From contig NC_049994.1 in NCBI RefSeq assembly GCF_000003815.2, forward strand, positions 13,193,039 to 13,253,038: DNA of 60,000 nucleotides, written 5' to 3'. The notes under the pieces are model-generated. The model was given only the letters and a program-made list of their open reading frames with translations, ran no database searches and was not told the origin of the DNA. Position 1 is the first letter of the stretch. Each line of letters starts with the position of its first letter. The DNA comes from Branchiostoma floridae (taxonomy: Eukaryota > Chordata > Leptocardii > Amphioxiformes > Branchiostomatidae). Shown piece by piece: positions 49,033 to 60,000 of the stretch. A program made the position numbers and the translations under genes.

Positions 49033-49440
49033 GTAAGTTTCGAATTGAACTACAGATTGTACTGTTTTTTTTTCTAATGATTCATGGATGAATGAATATA
49101 CAATATTTAATGAATTAGTCATTAAAGAAATAGTGACATGATTACTGAAATAATGCAAAAATATCACTTTTATCATAAAGAAAATTACGCGTCTTGATAG
49201 CTTCTGATTCGCTTCATGTTCGTAATAGCCATGAATGTACAAGGATTAGATATGAAATTTATTACATGCGACACATGCATGGGATATTTGCCATTAGTAT
49301 TGTTAGACTTATGTCATCCGATACACGTTGTAACGGTACCAATCATATAAATCACAGCAGTGATTAGTTTTCTTGCTGATCCATATTGTAGCGTGTCCTT
49401 GGGATCATAGTACATGTATCAAACTTCTATATTCCCTTAC

Positions 49441-49620
49441 TAAGGCCTATGTCACATTTCCAAACCGGGGCCCGGCCGGGTAGTTTTCGGGAACGAAAAG
49501 ATATAAAATACACTAAACTACTATTCGTGCGCATTATTTCTGTGTATTAGTACGAACACATTTCTATTTTTCATTTCCAGAAACAGCCCGGCCGGACACG
49601 GGTTTGGAAATGTGACCTTA
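49441..49620. mobile_element. MITE with GTCACATTTCCAAACC inverted ends
   Basis: The left end has TAAGGCC...GTCACATTTCCAAACC and GGCCCGGCCGGG. The right end reads CCCGGCCGG...GGTTTGGAAATGTGAC..CTTA. The AT-rich centre is about 100 bases and non-coding. Confidence 0.8.
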
Positions 49621-49630
49621 GCCTAAGATA

Positions 49631-49787
49631 GTCTCCAAGCAGATCTTGCGGCGGCATAAGAAAGTACCATAAGTTGGGGAAGGAGGTTCATTGGCCATCG
49701 CCGTGGCCAATAAGACTCCTCTGCCGGCTAAACTTCTTCCCAAACTTATGATAGTACCTTATGCCACGGCAATATCTGCTTGGAGAT
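49631..49787. mobile_element. Foldback element, adjacent to the previous MITE
   Basis: GTCTCCAAGCAGAT...GGCATAAG...CATTGGCC pairs with GGCCAAT...CTTATGCC...ATCTGCTTGGAGAT across a centre of about 8 bases. A lone end of the same family (ATCTGCTTGGAGAT) is at 50421-50434. Confidence 0.8.
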
Positions 49788-49919
49788 TAAACCTAAGAGA
49801 CAGTACTGTACAGAGAAAAGTCTTGACATAAACCCGTCGGGCTCCGCCTGTTTGCGCCGAGGCGCCGGTTGCTAACTGCGGGGGAGGCCGCCTGTCATCC
49901 CGCCAGATCCCGCGCACAA

Positions 49920-49929
49920 TCCCGCCAAA
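49920..49929. promoter_or_regulatory. E2F-type site in a CCCGCC-rich patch
   Basis: TCCCGCCAAA is the classic E2F element (TTTGGCGGGA). The surrounding 49890-49965 repeats CCCGCC/CCGC every 9-13 bases. Confidence 0.35.
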
Positions 49930-51324
49930 TCCGCCCGTAAATACCGCACCAATGCCGCCCTTTCTTCTGCGCGATCTCAGCCGGGCAGGCGGAACGACTC
50001 TCGGTCTGTCCTTCCTCAGTTCTCCCTGTCTTGGCGCTTACCTCTGGCAGAAGAAGGCGACTTCCTTAAGCTCGGCTGAAGACGCTCCCATGACGGATGG
50101 AACTACAAGGCCTTTTCTTCCGTTTTCATCTATCCCAATGCACACACATTGGTGAAGAATGTGTGCTGAATACGAATAGATGACTATATAGTAGGTCATG
50201 AGTAGGTAAGTGGTATGTTCGACGTTACCTTAAGGTACATTTATTAAAGAAAAACAACACAAACAAAAAGAACATAAGCCAACACCCTACTCTCCACTAA
50301 CGCTCTTCAAGCAGGTGTAATAATCGGTTGGGTCTCAGTGCTTTACGTGTGCCCTTCACTCTACACTGGCCCGGCTACTATGTCATAAAATATGCGTATA
50401 ACAAAGAGAATGATCCTTACATCTGCTTGGAGATCACTCCTAAATGTCTAACGCTGCTTCACCTTTATCCTCGGGATAGGTAACTTATATTAATGAAAAA
50501 ATGGTATTTAATGGTTTCAATTACAACATTTTCCGAATATTGCAGTTTGAAACCACCGTCACCGACTTGATATGCCTAAATACCTTTTTGTTAATACAAC
50601 GGATATAGGTTACCATGCGGATAAAGGTGAACTATATATATATAGCTAGCGTTACACCTCAGCTGATAACCATTCTCAATCTCCCTGACCTTCAGTATTT
50701 ACTGTTGTGCATGCGCGCTTTATTATTTACAAGACGTTCTGGATGAAAACGGCGTCATAGTATATGGTGCAGTGAACCTTAGCGGCAGTGAAAACCTGAT
50801 GCTATATTTAGCTGCCATTGACAGTGTGACTGACACGTCTATAATCGTCTTTATTTCTGTAAGATAATAAACAGGTGTCAGTCAATCCATTCACCTTTAT
50901 GACATACCCCCATTTAACAACCAAGCTAGTTGGGCTATATTGCTTATTTTTACCCTTGTGTTGTTCAATGCGCGGTCATTTGCTGTAAGTCTAATCATTC
51001 ATTTTTCAAGACCAGTCAACGCTAATTCTATTATCTTCATTGCACTCTGCCCTAGCCTAACTCCTCAAAACTTCTTAAAGATCCGTTTTCCTCTAGAGCA
51101 ATCGCCTTAATTATCGTCTTACTACTGCAGGGAAATATAATCGTTGATAGCAAAAGCACCAAGTGGATGGTAACAATATAAGAAAAACAGTATCTGCTCA
51201 GCAAAAAAAACGGTTAGAAGCAATGGATAGTAGAGTTCAGCAAAAAAAATCAAATAATTGGCTTGGAGAGAGAGAGACCGCGGTAAGAGTAATATCACTC
51301 CTTGGCAAATGAAGCCCTATGGCG

Positions 51325-51390
51325 GACAAGCTACCAGGGAAAATTATTCTCCCTCTAATCAGCACAGTTCGTATGGTAGACCGAGACTAG
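51325..51390. repeat. Dispersed repeat, copy 2 (diverged)
   Basis: GCTACCAGGGAAAATTATTC, then TATGGTAGACCGAGACTAG, related to 39186-39265 and 54193-54268. Confidence 0.4.
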
Positions 51391-52596
51391 AAAATATCCA
51401 CCAAGAAAACTGCTGTGGAGGCTATCGCTCTGTAGGTTTCTTTGGTCCTTGGCTAACATTTGGCGTAGTTCCCACCCTGAACAATGCCATGTTGAACTTG
51501 CCATCCGACCCTTTTGTGCCGCTGCCATTCGGATGTTGCCATTCACTTAATTGGAGGGTGCATATTGTTGGAACGTTACAGCCAAACAAAGGTGGGACAA
51601 AGTGACACAGGTGCAGTGGACAAGCTAAGGGGTAATACTGACACGGCCATGAACCTAAGGAATGTCACTTACTTGTAACTCGGACCAAGGCTCAAGTTAA
51701 AACCTCCTTGCTAGGAACTTGGACGTACCTGAGTTTCTGACCTTGCCTCACGAGAAATACGAATGAAAAAGAAATCCAGGTACAAGAAGATCATGTCATG
51801 TGTTTATTAATACGACAAACAAACAAGCAAACACACAGACAGATTTAGAGATATCAAAAGGTACAGTAGTGAGTAAGGTATGGCTTATGTTCTAGCATGT
51901 TCAAAGCCATACCTTTGACTTTAAGGTTAAAACACTGGCCTTCATAGACAGAGAGAGAGACATAGATGTCTCTCAATGTGCTCTGTCGATAAATATACAT
52001 ATATATGGTAAATTCAAACTTAGCTATGTTTGCAATTGTATGAATGTATATACATTTAAAGAAAGATGAACAGATAGATATACAAATAGAGGTTTTACTC
52101 TGTTTCAGTAAAATCTCTGTTTATACCCCTATAAATATCATATGGTTTCCTATGTGTTAAAGGAAACTCCTTTTGGCAACACCATTCGCTCCAAGGTTTG
52201 AGACTTGGAACGACTACATCCGGGTCCTCTTTTGGACTTGAACATCCGGGCACTTCTGCTGCATCACGTTGTGTCCAACGAAGAGGGTTTGCACTGCAAA
52301 AACAGAAACAAATGGTTGTCAAAATCTGACATGTATATATGTTTCACGTTTGAAGTAATATGTATAGATTCAATACACGGATATAAATAGTAACACGCTA
52401 AACTCTATCAACATGTTATAGTGTATATTGTTAGCGTTACAACACGCAGTACGGTAGCGCCGACATATGTTAAATTCTAAATTTGTTTCCTCAACTCTTT
52501 TTGTTCCCACCATATGTATAACAATAAATCTCAGCTCAAATTAGATGCAGAAAATGATATACATGTAACAACAATGCTCAGGGTGGGCCTTCCATA

Positions 52597-52625
52597 TATT
52601 TTCTTTCTTTCTTTCTTTCTTTCTT
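52597..52625. repeat. (TTTC)n microsatellite
   Basis: Seven or so TTTC units, simple repeat. Confidence 0.95.
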
Positions 52626-53689
52626 AAAGTTTCCATTCAACATCATCCCTCTTTTGGTATTTAAAGTCCCGACAAAGTATGGCTACAGACAGACTTTCGT
52701 TTATTTGTCATGATACCTTGAGATAATACATAAAACTGTTTTCTTTCGCGGATGATCCCGCCATTAGCGGGCAAAGTTTCACTCGTAGACGCCGTGAAAA
52801 CTCCGTCTTTACTGACAATACAAGAACAACAACAGGGGAAGCCGCAAGTTTACACGACTAGTAAAAACACGTCGAAATGGCTGTTGTCTTTGGGTGTCCT
52901 GTTACGATCTGGCTAATGCTCGTGTTGTTGTTGTAAGCGAGGGATAGCCATAACAAAACGTGTAATAATTATACATTATTAGATGCCTTCCTCGTCTTGC
53001 AGTACAGCGGGTTAAGGACATGTTGTTGTAAGGACAGCACTGCCCAAAACGGAAGTAAAAGAGGGCCTAACACACAGACAATTGAAAGCTCAGACAGATA
53101 TAATGGACTAACAAAGACAACCATGGCTTTTAACTTGCACGTTTTCGACTATGCATAAAGATACGTGTGGATACCTTTGACAAATTGACTCGCAGAATAT
53201 GATTGGCGTATCTAATTCAAAGCACATAAAATGAGGGTGGCCTTCTCTGAATATTTCCATAGTGGTGATTTGTATTCAAATGAGCAAGGGAAGTTGTGAA
53301 GAATCAAGAGTAGCGATATCAGCAAGTTGTCACAGAGATAAGATGTTGCAGAATTCATCCTTTTTGTTCTCTGGCTGTATACTTGATGACTTTATTTGCT
53401 TCACTGCCCTTATTGAAAACGGCTACCAAACTGGGCTGAATTGTATTCTGAATCTAAAGCAAAGTTTTTCAGCACACACACGTCTGCTTTTCCTCAGAAT
53501 GTTTTGCAACGGTCCCCTAGCCGGGGTTGGATTCTGTCCCTAATCCCGAACATAAACCCGGGTTCGCGGAACACAGTAGCAAGGTTTTTGATCCGGGGTT
53601 ACCCTCCCCGTTGGAGCATGCCGGGCGGGCTCCCCGGCTCAACCGCCCATACCTCTCCTAAACACCGCGCGAATCAATTTTCCGTGTGA

Positions 53690-53880
53690 GTGCGCCGGGC
53701 CCTCGCGTGTAATAGTTATCGCCGGGGTACAAATTGGGGATGAAAAGAGTGAATTAATCGGTGATAATGACCCCGGTGATGAGTTTATTGAGCGGGGCGG
53801 CGGGGCCATTGAGAGAGGTGTCGGTGACGGGGTTAATTGACCGTGTGATTTGGGTAATTTGTCGCGAGCCCTCCCCCTGA
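53690..53880. promoter_or_regulatory. Candidate homeodomain-type regulatory patch
   Basis: GAATTAATCGG, GATAATGAC, GTTAATTGACCG and GGGTAATTTG occur in about 190 bases of otherwise GC-rich sequence. TAAT/TAATC are homeodomain cores. Location about 3.7 kb upstream of the Hedgehog ATG. Inference only. Confidence 0.3.
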
Positions 53881-54192
53881 TCCCCACCGGGTCTGTCTTG
53901 TTAGTAGTTGTACCACGAGCAACAACCAGCCACGAGTTTCTTACGCTAGACGACAAGTACAGCAGCTCACAAAAAAGAAACCCTTATTCAAGTAACACAG
54001 AGTTTCAGTGCTGGTTTCTAGTTCTGCGAAAAACGTTCCGAACAACTTGTGTCTGTAACATGTCGGTTTTTGGACGAGTTAGCAGCAGTGTTGTGCCTGT
54101 ACGTAGTTATGTTGACTATGTCCAACATGTGTAGCCCCCACCAGACCTTCCTACAGGGGCACGGGGATCGTCGGATTCGGCAAAAACAACGA

Positions 54193-54268
54193 CCAACTCC
54201 TCTAGTAGCAAAACCTCCCTAGCAAATTATTCTCCCTATTATAGCCAGTGTAGTGGTAGAGACTACAG
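54193..54268. repeat. Dispersed repeat (AACTCCTCTGGTAGCAAAA family), copy 3
   Basis: CCAACTCCTCTAGTAGCAAAA, CTAGCAAATTATTCTCCC and GTGGTAGAGACTAC, closest to 39186-39265. Confidence 0.6.
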
Positions 54269-57265
54269 CATGTAAAGCGGTCGTCGTTGCTGCAGCGCTG
54301 ATGCGTAGACTGCCGTGGTGTTGTTGCCGTGTTGTTGGTCCCGACTACTGTTTCCTCTAATTTGCTGTCTATTTGTTTTCCATCCGCCCTCCCACACCAC
54401 AACGATGTCGGCTGGTGTCGGCTTTCCCATTGCAGCGCCCCCCTCCCCACCTATCAAGAACTTAAAACATACGTAAAACCAACGGTTGTTAGCAAGGTAC
54501 AATTCTACCAAATTTATCCGTAGTGGAAAAATACGTAAAGTGACAACAGTATACTGTTTTGAAGGCAAACTAAGGTTATCAAAACACATCAGCGCAGGTT
54601 TTAATGCCTGTTCTGTATTTATTCATACCTATTACCTCTTTAAACTCCCTGCTATTTTGAAATGTAGGAGCAGTTAGCATGAAATGATACGGGTTATTCT
54701 GAATGTTTACGATGATGATTTTATTCATGATTTAAATCGAAGCGCAGGAGGAGAAAAGGCATATATCAGAATCCTTCTACGACTTAAACAGAAGCTCACT
54801 CAGTAAAAAAAAAAAAGATTCCCAAGTCGTCGACTTGTTTTCCTTTTTCCGCGACAAAAACAACACGGTGTGCAGGCCTGAATAGGCCGCGCCATCGCCC
54901 GTGGGGTAGTGAGCCGTGTTGTGCACTGTGGCACAGCACGCATGGCCGACACCCATGAATGTCGCCCTCAGAAAAACAGTCCGTTATTTGACTTCTCCCG
55001 ATGAATGTACAGCACTCCCAACGGGCTCCTTCAACTAACCCTCCCTCTACAGCAAAAGAGCACTCGCTTTTCAGTCACACTTACCATATTATCCGAACCC
55101 CAAACGACCAGCGATTCTGATTCAAATGTGCAAATCCAATTTCTGTGGCGTCATACGGATGAATTTGTACGGAACGTCCTTAGCCATTACTTGGCAATGC
55201 AGGCTGAAGTACCTGTTTAATTTCTGTCATGCAAGTCAATGGAAAAAATCCACTTAAGCGACTTCGCATCACACAATAGCCACAATCTAGGTTTTAATTT
55301 GTCGTGCATTTGAATAATTGCGTCACTAAAATCTGCAAGCATATGATACGTCTCTGAAGCGAGGACAAAGTGTCCAAATTCGTTAAGCAAAAAAGTGGCG
55401 CTTGATTTTGTCAGAAATGGAAGACAACGATTTCGATTATCACAGCCAAACACAATGTCGTTATTTATCTATTAGACAACATATCAGCATGCAATATCTG
55501 TTGAAAGTGATAAAATATTCGCAGTGATACGGATCTTCCGTTTTACTCATAACAATGCCGATACCGTGTACACGAAAAGATAATTTCTCCTTGTTGCATA
55601 ATATCGCATTGTGTTTGCGTCATAACTCAGGGGTTGTCAGTTTCATTGTCTGATATCACGACCTTTAGAATTAATTTCCGCATACAATAACCCGGTTTCC
55701 CTCCGAGGATTGTGTGATGGCAACGCCATATCGTAAACCGGGCGCTTTGTGTGATCTGGTCGGGTAGAATATCATATCTGTATCGCAGGGGGAATAATAT
55801 TGTAACCGCAAAACCGCAGCAAAACACCGAGTTCTCCACCAGAAGCGTTTAAGGATCCTGCTGTTCCTACTCTCACAGCAGGGATGTTACCACAACTCCA
55901 AGGGCTGTCAGATTACCACTACGTTCTGTGATGACATGGTTGAATGGATTCCTACAACGTTCGCGTGTGATATCTGCACTACGGGCGATATCATTATCAA
56001 GGCTACGCGTGGTAGAGAAGCGGCGGGTGTGATATCGTATCCCTCCCCCCTCCGAGCCACTGATTGCCCGGTTCCGCCTCGTTATGTGCCCTCGGTTATA
56101 ATTGTGCTTGCTAATTGGCAGGGCAAATCACCACCGGCATTGTCTTAAAGCACGGAAAAGTCTTGTTACAACAAGCGGCAGTGTTGTGACTTGACGTGTG
56201 TTCTCCCACCCCACAATCTCACCTAGAAGATACACATCGCTCGATAGGTGGGACCGAGAGCGTTGTCGGACAAGATCGTTCACGGTTTTGCAGATAAGGC
56301 AATGGGCCGGGTGAGTTTAACGCTAACACCTCATGATTTATGCAAGGACCACCAGGCCAGACGAGAAGAGATCGCAGCGATGTGAAATTTAGCATCGGGG
56401 ATCTACGGCGCACCTGCGGTCCCTCTCGCCCACGGAGCGTGTTGAGCCGGGAGAATACGGGAATAAAGAAGGAGGGAGACATGTAAGAGGGGAATTCTTG
56501 CCTCCCAGCGAACCAGAGAACGGCTACAATGGCGGTTTGTATCGAGTGCGCGTTTCGTGGCCCCAGAACCAGCCGTACCTGTGTCCGGCTATTGGGGTGC
56601 ACGTGCCGGAGATGTGATAGGCGTGCGCCGGGGCAAGAAAGGATACAAAAGGTGGGAAAATACCTGCAGTAGAGGAGAAGAGATACCTTGTACCAGCGGC
56701 GTCTCGCATTTCAACCTCCCAACACACTGCCGCCGCGATAAATCAAAAAACTTTTATACCTCCGACCCCGTCACTCGGGACACGTGGGCCCGAGCGCACG
56801 ACAAATCGACTGCGGGGCTGTGATTGGTCGGCCCAGCCACATTTCAAACACAGCAAAGGAGTGTGAGGAGTCCCATCCCCAGTCCAATAGAGGAGGCAAT
56901 CGCGGACGGAGCTACCCAAGGATCTCCCCAGAGGAAAAAAAAGGGCGTCGGACTGGCAAGCGTTGATGCTGTATTGAATTTTCCAATTTGCGACGAGAGA
57001 GTGACCCCATTGCGAAGGACAACCAACCGATTTGTGGTGTGACGACAGAGAGGCTTCCCCGCGACTTTTGGACGATGACCGTGTTCCGGGGAGTCGGGCC
57101 TTGCGGCTAGAAGGAGGTGCCGCTTTCTGCCTTGCTTCATCGAAGCACAAAAGCTGACCAATCGCGAGTCGACCCTTCTTTCTAGAAAACCGCAAGCCGC
57201 GGATGTGTCATGACTTCCTCACGTCGCCAGGGTGGGTAGGAGAAGCCTTGACGGGCACAAAACGA

Positions 57266-57273
57266 CATAAAAG
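57266..57273 (+). promoter_or_regulatory. TATA-like box of the Hedgehog gene
   Basis: CATAAAAG lies about 258 bases before the ATG in GC-rich sequence and would put the start of transcription near 57297. A five-codon ATG ORF at 57282-57299 would fall just upstream of or at that start. Confidence 0.4.
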
Positions 57274-57523
57274 CTGGTCGCATGGAATTTACCCGTTAAT
57301 AGGGAGGTGCGAGGAGAAGGGAATACATACCGCCGCGAGCCGAAGCGGCCGACGCTTGTGACAAGGGCCAAGTGCGACACACCTCACACAACCTTGCTCA
57401 CAGACAGACGGCTCGGAGCGTTATATTTACCTACATCACACTACAGCGAGGCCGTCAAACGAGCCCGAGACGAGGAGCCAGCACGGTTCGACATAAAGAC
57501 AGAGGAGCACTGCTTGGAGAGTT

Positions 57524-57835
57524 ATGGCGGGGGTACTAGCGCGGTGGATGGTCACACTGGTCGCGATATCGGCGTTGGGAACGCACTGGGGACCGAGCGA
57601 GGCCTGCGGGCCCGGGGGAAGGTTCGGCCGGCGACGGCACCCTCGCAAGCTCACCCCCTTCGTGTACAAGCAACAGATGCCGGCGGTCTCCGAGAACACC
57701 TTTGGGGCCTCTGGCCTGTTCAACGGACGGATTACTCGCGACTCCGAGCGTTTCCATACTCTGAAACAAAATTTCAACACAGACATAATCTTCAAGGATG
57801 AGGAAAAAACGGGGGCTGACCGATTCATGACACAG
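57524..57835 (+). CDS. Hh: Hedgehog, coding exon 1 (partial gene)
   Basis: The exon encodes 104 residues and ends after ...TGADRFMTQ at a GTGAGT donor, the same intron position as in vertebrate Shh. Residues 1-27 are a signal peptide. Cys28 begins CGPGGRFG, the site palmitoylated in mature Hedgehog ligands. RRRHPRK (36-42) is the heparin-binding basic motif. The N-domain continues with [31 protein letters not shown] and [16 protein letters not shown]93, E94 and D99 match the calcium-binding acidic residues of Shh. The ATG has G at -3 and +4. The rest of the signalling domain and the autoprocessing Hog domain lie beyond the right edge. The secreted ligand signals through Patched/Smoothened. 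Amphioxus has one Hh gene, expressed in notochord, floor plate and endoderm. Confidence 0.98.
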
Positions 57836-58147
57836 GTGAGTTGTAATTACTTCCATTTCACCGATCCCGTTCTCTCGCAAACCCCCTTGTTTATATATCG
57901 TGTATTGGAAGCTTTTGTCCTTTTGTGGAGCCATTTTAAAAGTTGAAAGGTACGGGTTTAGCTGCGCTTTGCCCGCTAGACCCTAACACGGCGACAAAGC
58001 TAGCAGGTGAAAGAATAACGGAATGTGCGTGTGCCGATTAGAGTCCCAGAGGAAACCCTGTCAGCCGCCGTACCTTTACGTTAGGGGAAATGACAAGCAA
58101 AATGTCGGCAATATGGAGGTCCCCCCCTCCGCAAACAGTCAAAGCCT

Positions 58148-58154
58148 TGTTTAC
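58148..58154 (+). promoter_or_regulatory. FoxA-type site in Hedgehog intron 1
   Basis: TGTTTAC, the forkhead core. FoxA binding to Shh introns in vertebrate floor plate is established; use here is inferred. Confidence 0.35.
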
Positions 58155-58941
58155 AGCGTTGGAGAAAGGGCGAGCAAACTGGGCAAACACACGACCAAAT
58201 CGTTCCCCAATTTAGATCACGGGCTCCCCGCACGACGCCAGCGACGTAGGAGCGTCGGGCTTACAGGCGGGGAACACGGGCTCGGCACACGGGCACTTAG
58301 CCGGCCTCGCCCGCGGCCACCGAGATTCTGTGGAAATGTGGGAGATTTACTGTCGCCGAGACACTTATCCCCCATGTTTGAACAGGCTTTACCCCGCGTA
58401 AAACATTAAAAGGTTTTTCGGGACAGCACGGCTGCGAACGCGAAACCAGGCAGCTTGTAGCTACCCTCCCCCCGTGTCGCACAGTTTTCCCACAGCAGAA
58501 AAAAATCCTCCCTGGTTTGTATACTTAGCCACAGAAGTGTATTGAGCGAAAAACCAACAGGACTATGACCAAAGGAAATGACTATTTGCCCTCCCTGTGT
58601 CAGGGGTGACGATATTTGAACGTTTTTTATCGTACCTTGATATCTTCGCTACCATCAAGTCCGTTCTGTTCGTCCACATTGTGTCGACGTCGCTGATTAC
58701 CTGAGGCACGACCTTTGCCACCGTCCAATTTTCAGCCGTCATGCCCTGAACATATGATGTATGGGGTAATATTTCTCCCGAGGGCTCTGTGTACCGTGCT
58801 AATGTGTTGGCTTGGCTTGTAAACTTGAGGCCAATGCACGTTTAAATATTTAGCAGGGCCGGTTGGCGGAAACAATGGACCAGGTCGGCCATCAGAGCTT
58901 CGATCTTTGAACGTTTGCTTTTACTCCGACCGATTCGGCTT

Positions 58942-58948
58942 TGTTTAC
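58942..58948 (+). promoter_or_regulatory. FoxA-type site in Hedgehog intron 1
   Basis: TTTGTTTACCTG context, a good forkhead match. Confidence 0.35.
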
Positions 58949-59443
58949 CTGCTTGCCTGTCTGGGGCCCTTCAATCTGTAGCACACTCGCACACACATAC
59001 ATGTACACATACTCGTGGGGGTACTCTGGACTTTAGTGTGTTTTTCTTACACGCGGTCCCATGGCACGGGCAATTCGCCGCATCAGCCGGGATAATCAAA
59101 TGAAGCTCGCTGATTTGTCCAAGGCGGCACCAGAATCGTGTGTCTTCATGTCGTGACTGTACTAATGTGTTACCTTGGAGAGTCGTGTGTGTGAGTCGGG
59201 GGGCCCGTGCGCCCTCTCTTTCGGGACATCGGGTCAAACAACTCCGTACGGCTCGATCAAGTTTGGCGCTAGCCATGTCGACGACGTCGTCATTTTTAAT
59301 TCGTTCGGTGAATTGGAATTATGCCTCTGTTGTGTGCCGCGTTAGTGTGTAAAAGGGAAAGTCGGGTCGCAGCTTGTCTGTCCCAATCACGATATTTTGT
59401 TTGAAGTCACAGGGGCACAATGTGGCCCTTTATGCCGAACTAA

Positions 59444-59450
59444 GTAAACA
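59444..59450 (-). promoter_or_regulatory. FoxA-type site in Hedgehog intron 1
   Basis: GTAAACA on the plus strand, a forkhead core on the minus strand. Confidence 0.35.
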
Positions 59451-60000
59451 CATCGACTTCGGAATCCCTCCCCGCTATTCTGTAGCCTTCACTCGCCCAA
59501 TCCCTCTCCCAGCGCGGCCTGTTTGCGACTCATTCCGCGCGGATTTTCTCGCCTTACCGTTCCAAAAGCGCGTTAAATCTACCATAAAACTAGTTTTGTG
59601 TTAATTGCGGGAACTTAAGCCCTCCTGACAGAGTCAAAACCGCCTGTGCGAGTCGACGCGCGTGATGTTTGTTCGCTAGGACTTGGCATGTGTGAAATGC
59701 GACAGCCCGTCCACCCCCCTCCCCCTCCAACCACCCAGTAGCAACTTTACAGACGCTCTTAGCCTAATCACCTCATCAGTATGCGCCGCAGAGGCTCATC
59801 TTTTTTCTCAGACCCAAACCCATTTCCGTGTGGCACGCATCTTTTATCTCACTAAAGATCCTGGGAACGATACGTCGTTCCCAGTCACCGTCAATGTCGT
59901 CTGATTTTTGCCCCATGGGCTTTCCCGCCACTCGACGAAGCAAAGGTCAGATCCCCGTGCGCGAATCTAGAGTTCTGGAGTACTTGGAACAAACACAAAC

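Larger units (their letters stand above)
49033..57260. other. Gene-free interval upstream of Hedgehog
   Basis: No exon chain was seen. It holds MITEs, simple repeats and a TAAT-rich, GC-rich patch at 53690-53880. GC content and CpG frequency rise from about 56 kb towards the Hedgehog start. Confidence 0.55.
57836..60000 (+). other. Hh: Hedgehog intron 1 (5' part)
   Basis: No further exon is visible to the window end. The first ~600 bases are GC-rich. Three TGTTTAC/GTAAACA sites (58148-58154, 58942-58948, 59444-59450) are FoxA-type. A short (CA)n tract lies near 58981-59010. Confidence 0.8.

Noticed and set aside
51258-51605. 115-codon plus-strand ORF
   Set aside because: Part overlaps a dispersed repeat; no domain, no splice context.
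56743-57195. 150-codon minus-strand ORF just upstream of Hedgehog
   Set aside because: Low-complexity basic translation of a CpG-rich promoter region; overlapping ORFs exist in several frames.
57307-57801. 164-codon plus-strand ORF overlapping Hedgehog exon 1
   Set aside because: It starts at GTG, not ATG, and is in a different frame from the clear Hedgehog reading frame.
59729-59737. AACCACCCA as a Gli site in Hedgehog intron 1
   Set aside because: One mismatch to GACCACCCA and only one occurrence; not above chance.
1-60000. CRISPR arrays, bacterial operons, rRNA or free-standing tRNA genes
   Set aside because: None seen; the only tRNA-like sequence is the SINE head at 17600-17672.

Overview
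The window is eukaryotic DNA, almost certainly from an amphioxus (Branchiostoma). Genes are split by long introns with GT/AG borders, most of the sequence is non-coding, and it is dense in short inverted-repeat elements, a tRNA-derived SINE and a non-LTR retrotransposon. The decisive marker is the first coding exon of a single Hedgehog gene at the right end. It has a signal peptide, the palmitoylated CGPG amino terminus and the chordate intron position after ...TGADRFMTQ.

Layout. (1) 70-4658, minus strand: the first seven coding exons of a secreted M14-type metallocarboxypeptidase (CPA/CPB-like), running off the left edge; its introns hold several MITE-like elements. (2) About 5041-10330: a tandem array of roughly 1.1-1.3 kb units with no conserved reading frame. 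(3) 11678-21250, plus strand: the last three exons of a gene with perfectly matched splice phases. Its very C-terminal basic-...-LF motif, acidic helix and disordered tail resemble XLF/NHEJ1; the 5' exons were not found. An 8.6 kb intron (12518-21151) separates the last two exons. (4) 21.3-57.2 kb: long gene-poor interval with a 5'-truncated but open 665-codon reverse-transcriptase ORF (minus, 40696-42693), foldback elements, one orphan exon-like segment (48969-49032) and several GC-rich candidate regulatory patches. (5) 57524-57835, plus strand: Hedgehog coding exon 1, with a TATA-like box upstream and intron 1 filling the rest of the window.

How it fits together. The most interesting point is the order XLF/NHEJ1-like then Hedgehog, on the same strand. 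In vertebrates NHEJ1 lies next to IHH, upstream and in the same orientation, and its introns carry IHH enhancers. If the XLF call holds, this window shows the same arrangement in an invertebrate chordate, which makes the 8.6 kb intron and the 36 kb intergenic interval candidate Hedgehog regulatory territory. Sequence patterns offered for testing are a duplicated ~115-bp module with AAGATAAGTTTGAT, five consensus RFX X-boxes, a CRE/E-box/GATA cluster, a TAAT-rich patch, and three FoxA-type sites in Hedgehog intron 1. All splice junctions were read by eye; no alignment or database search was run.
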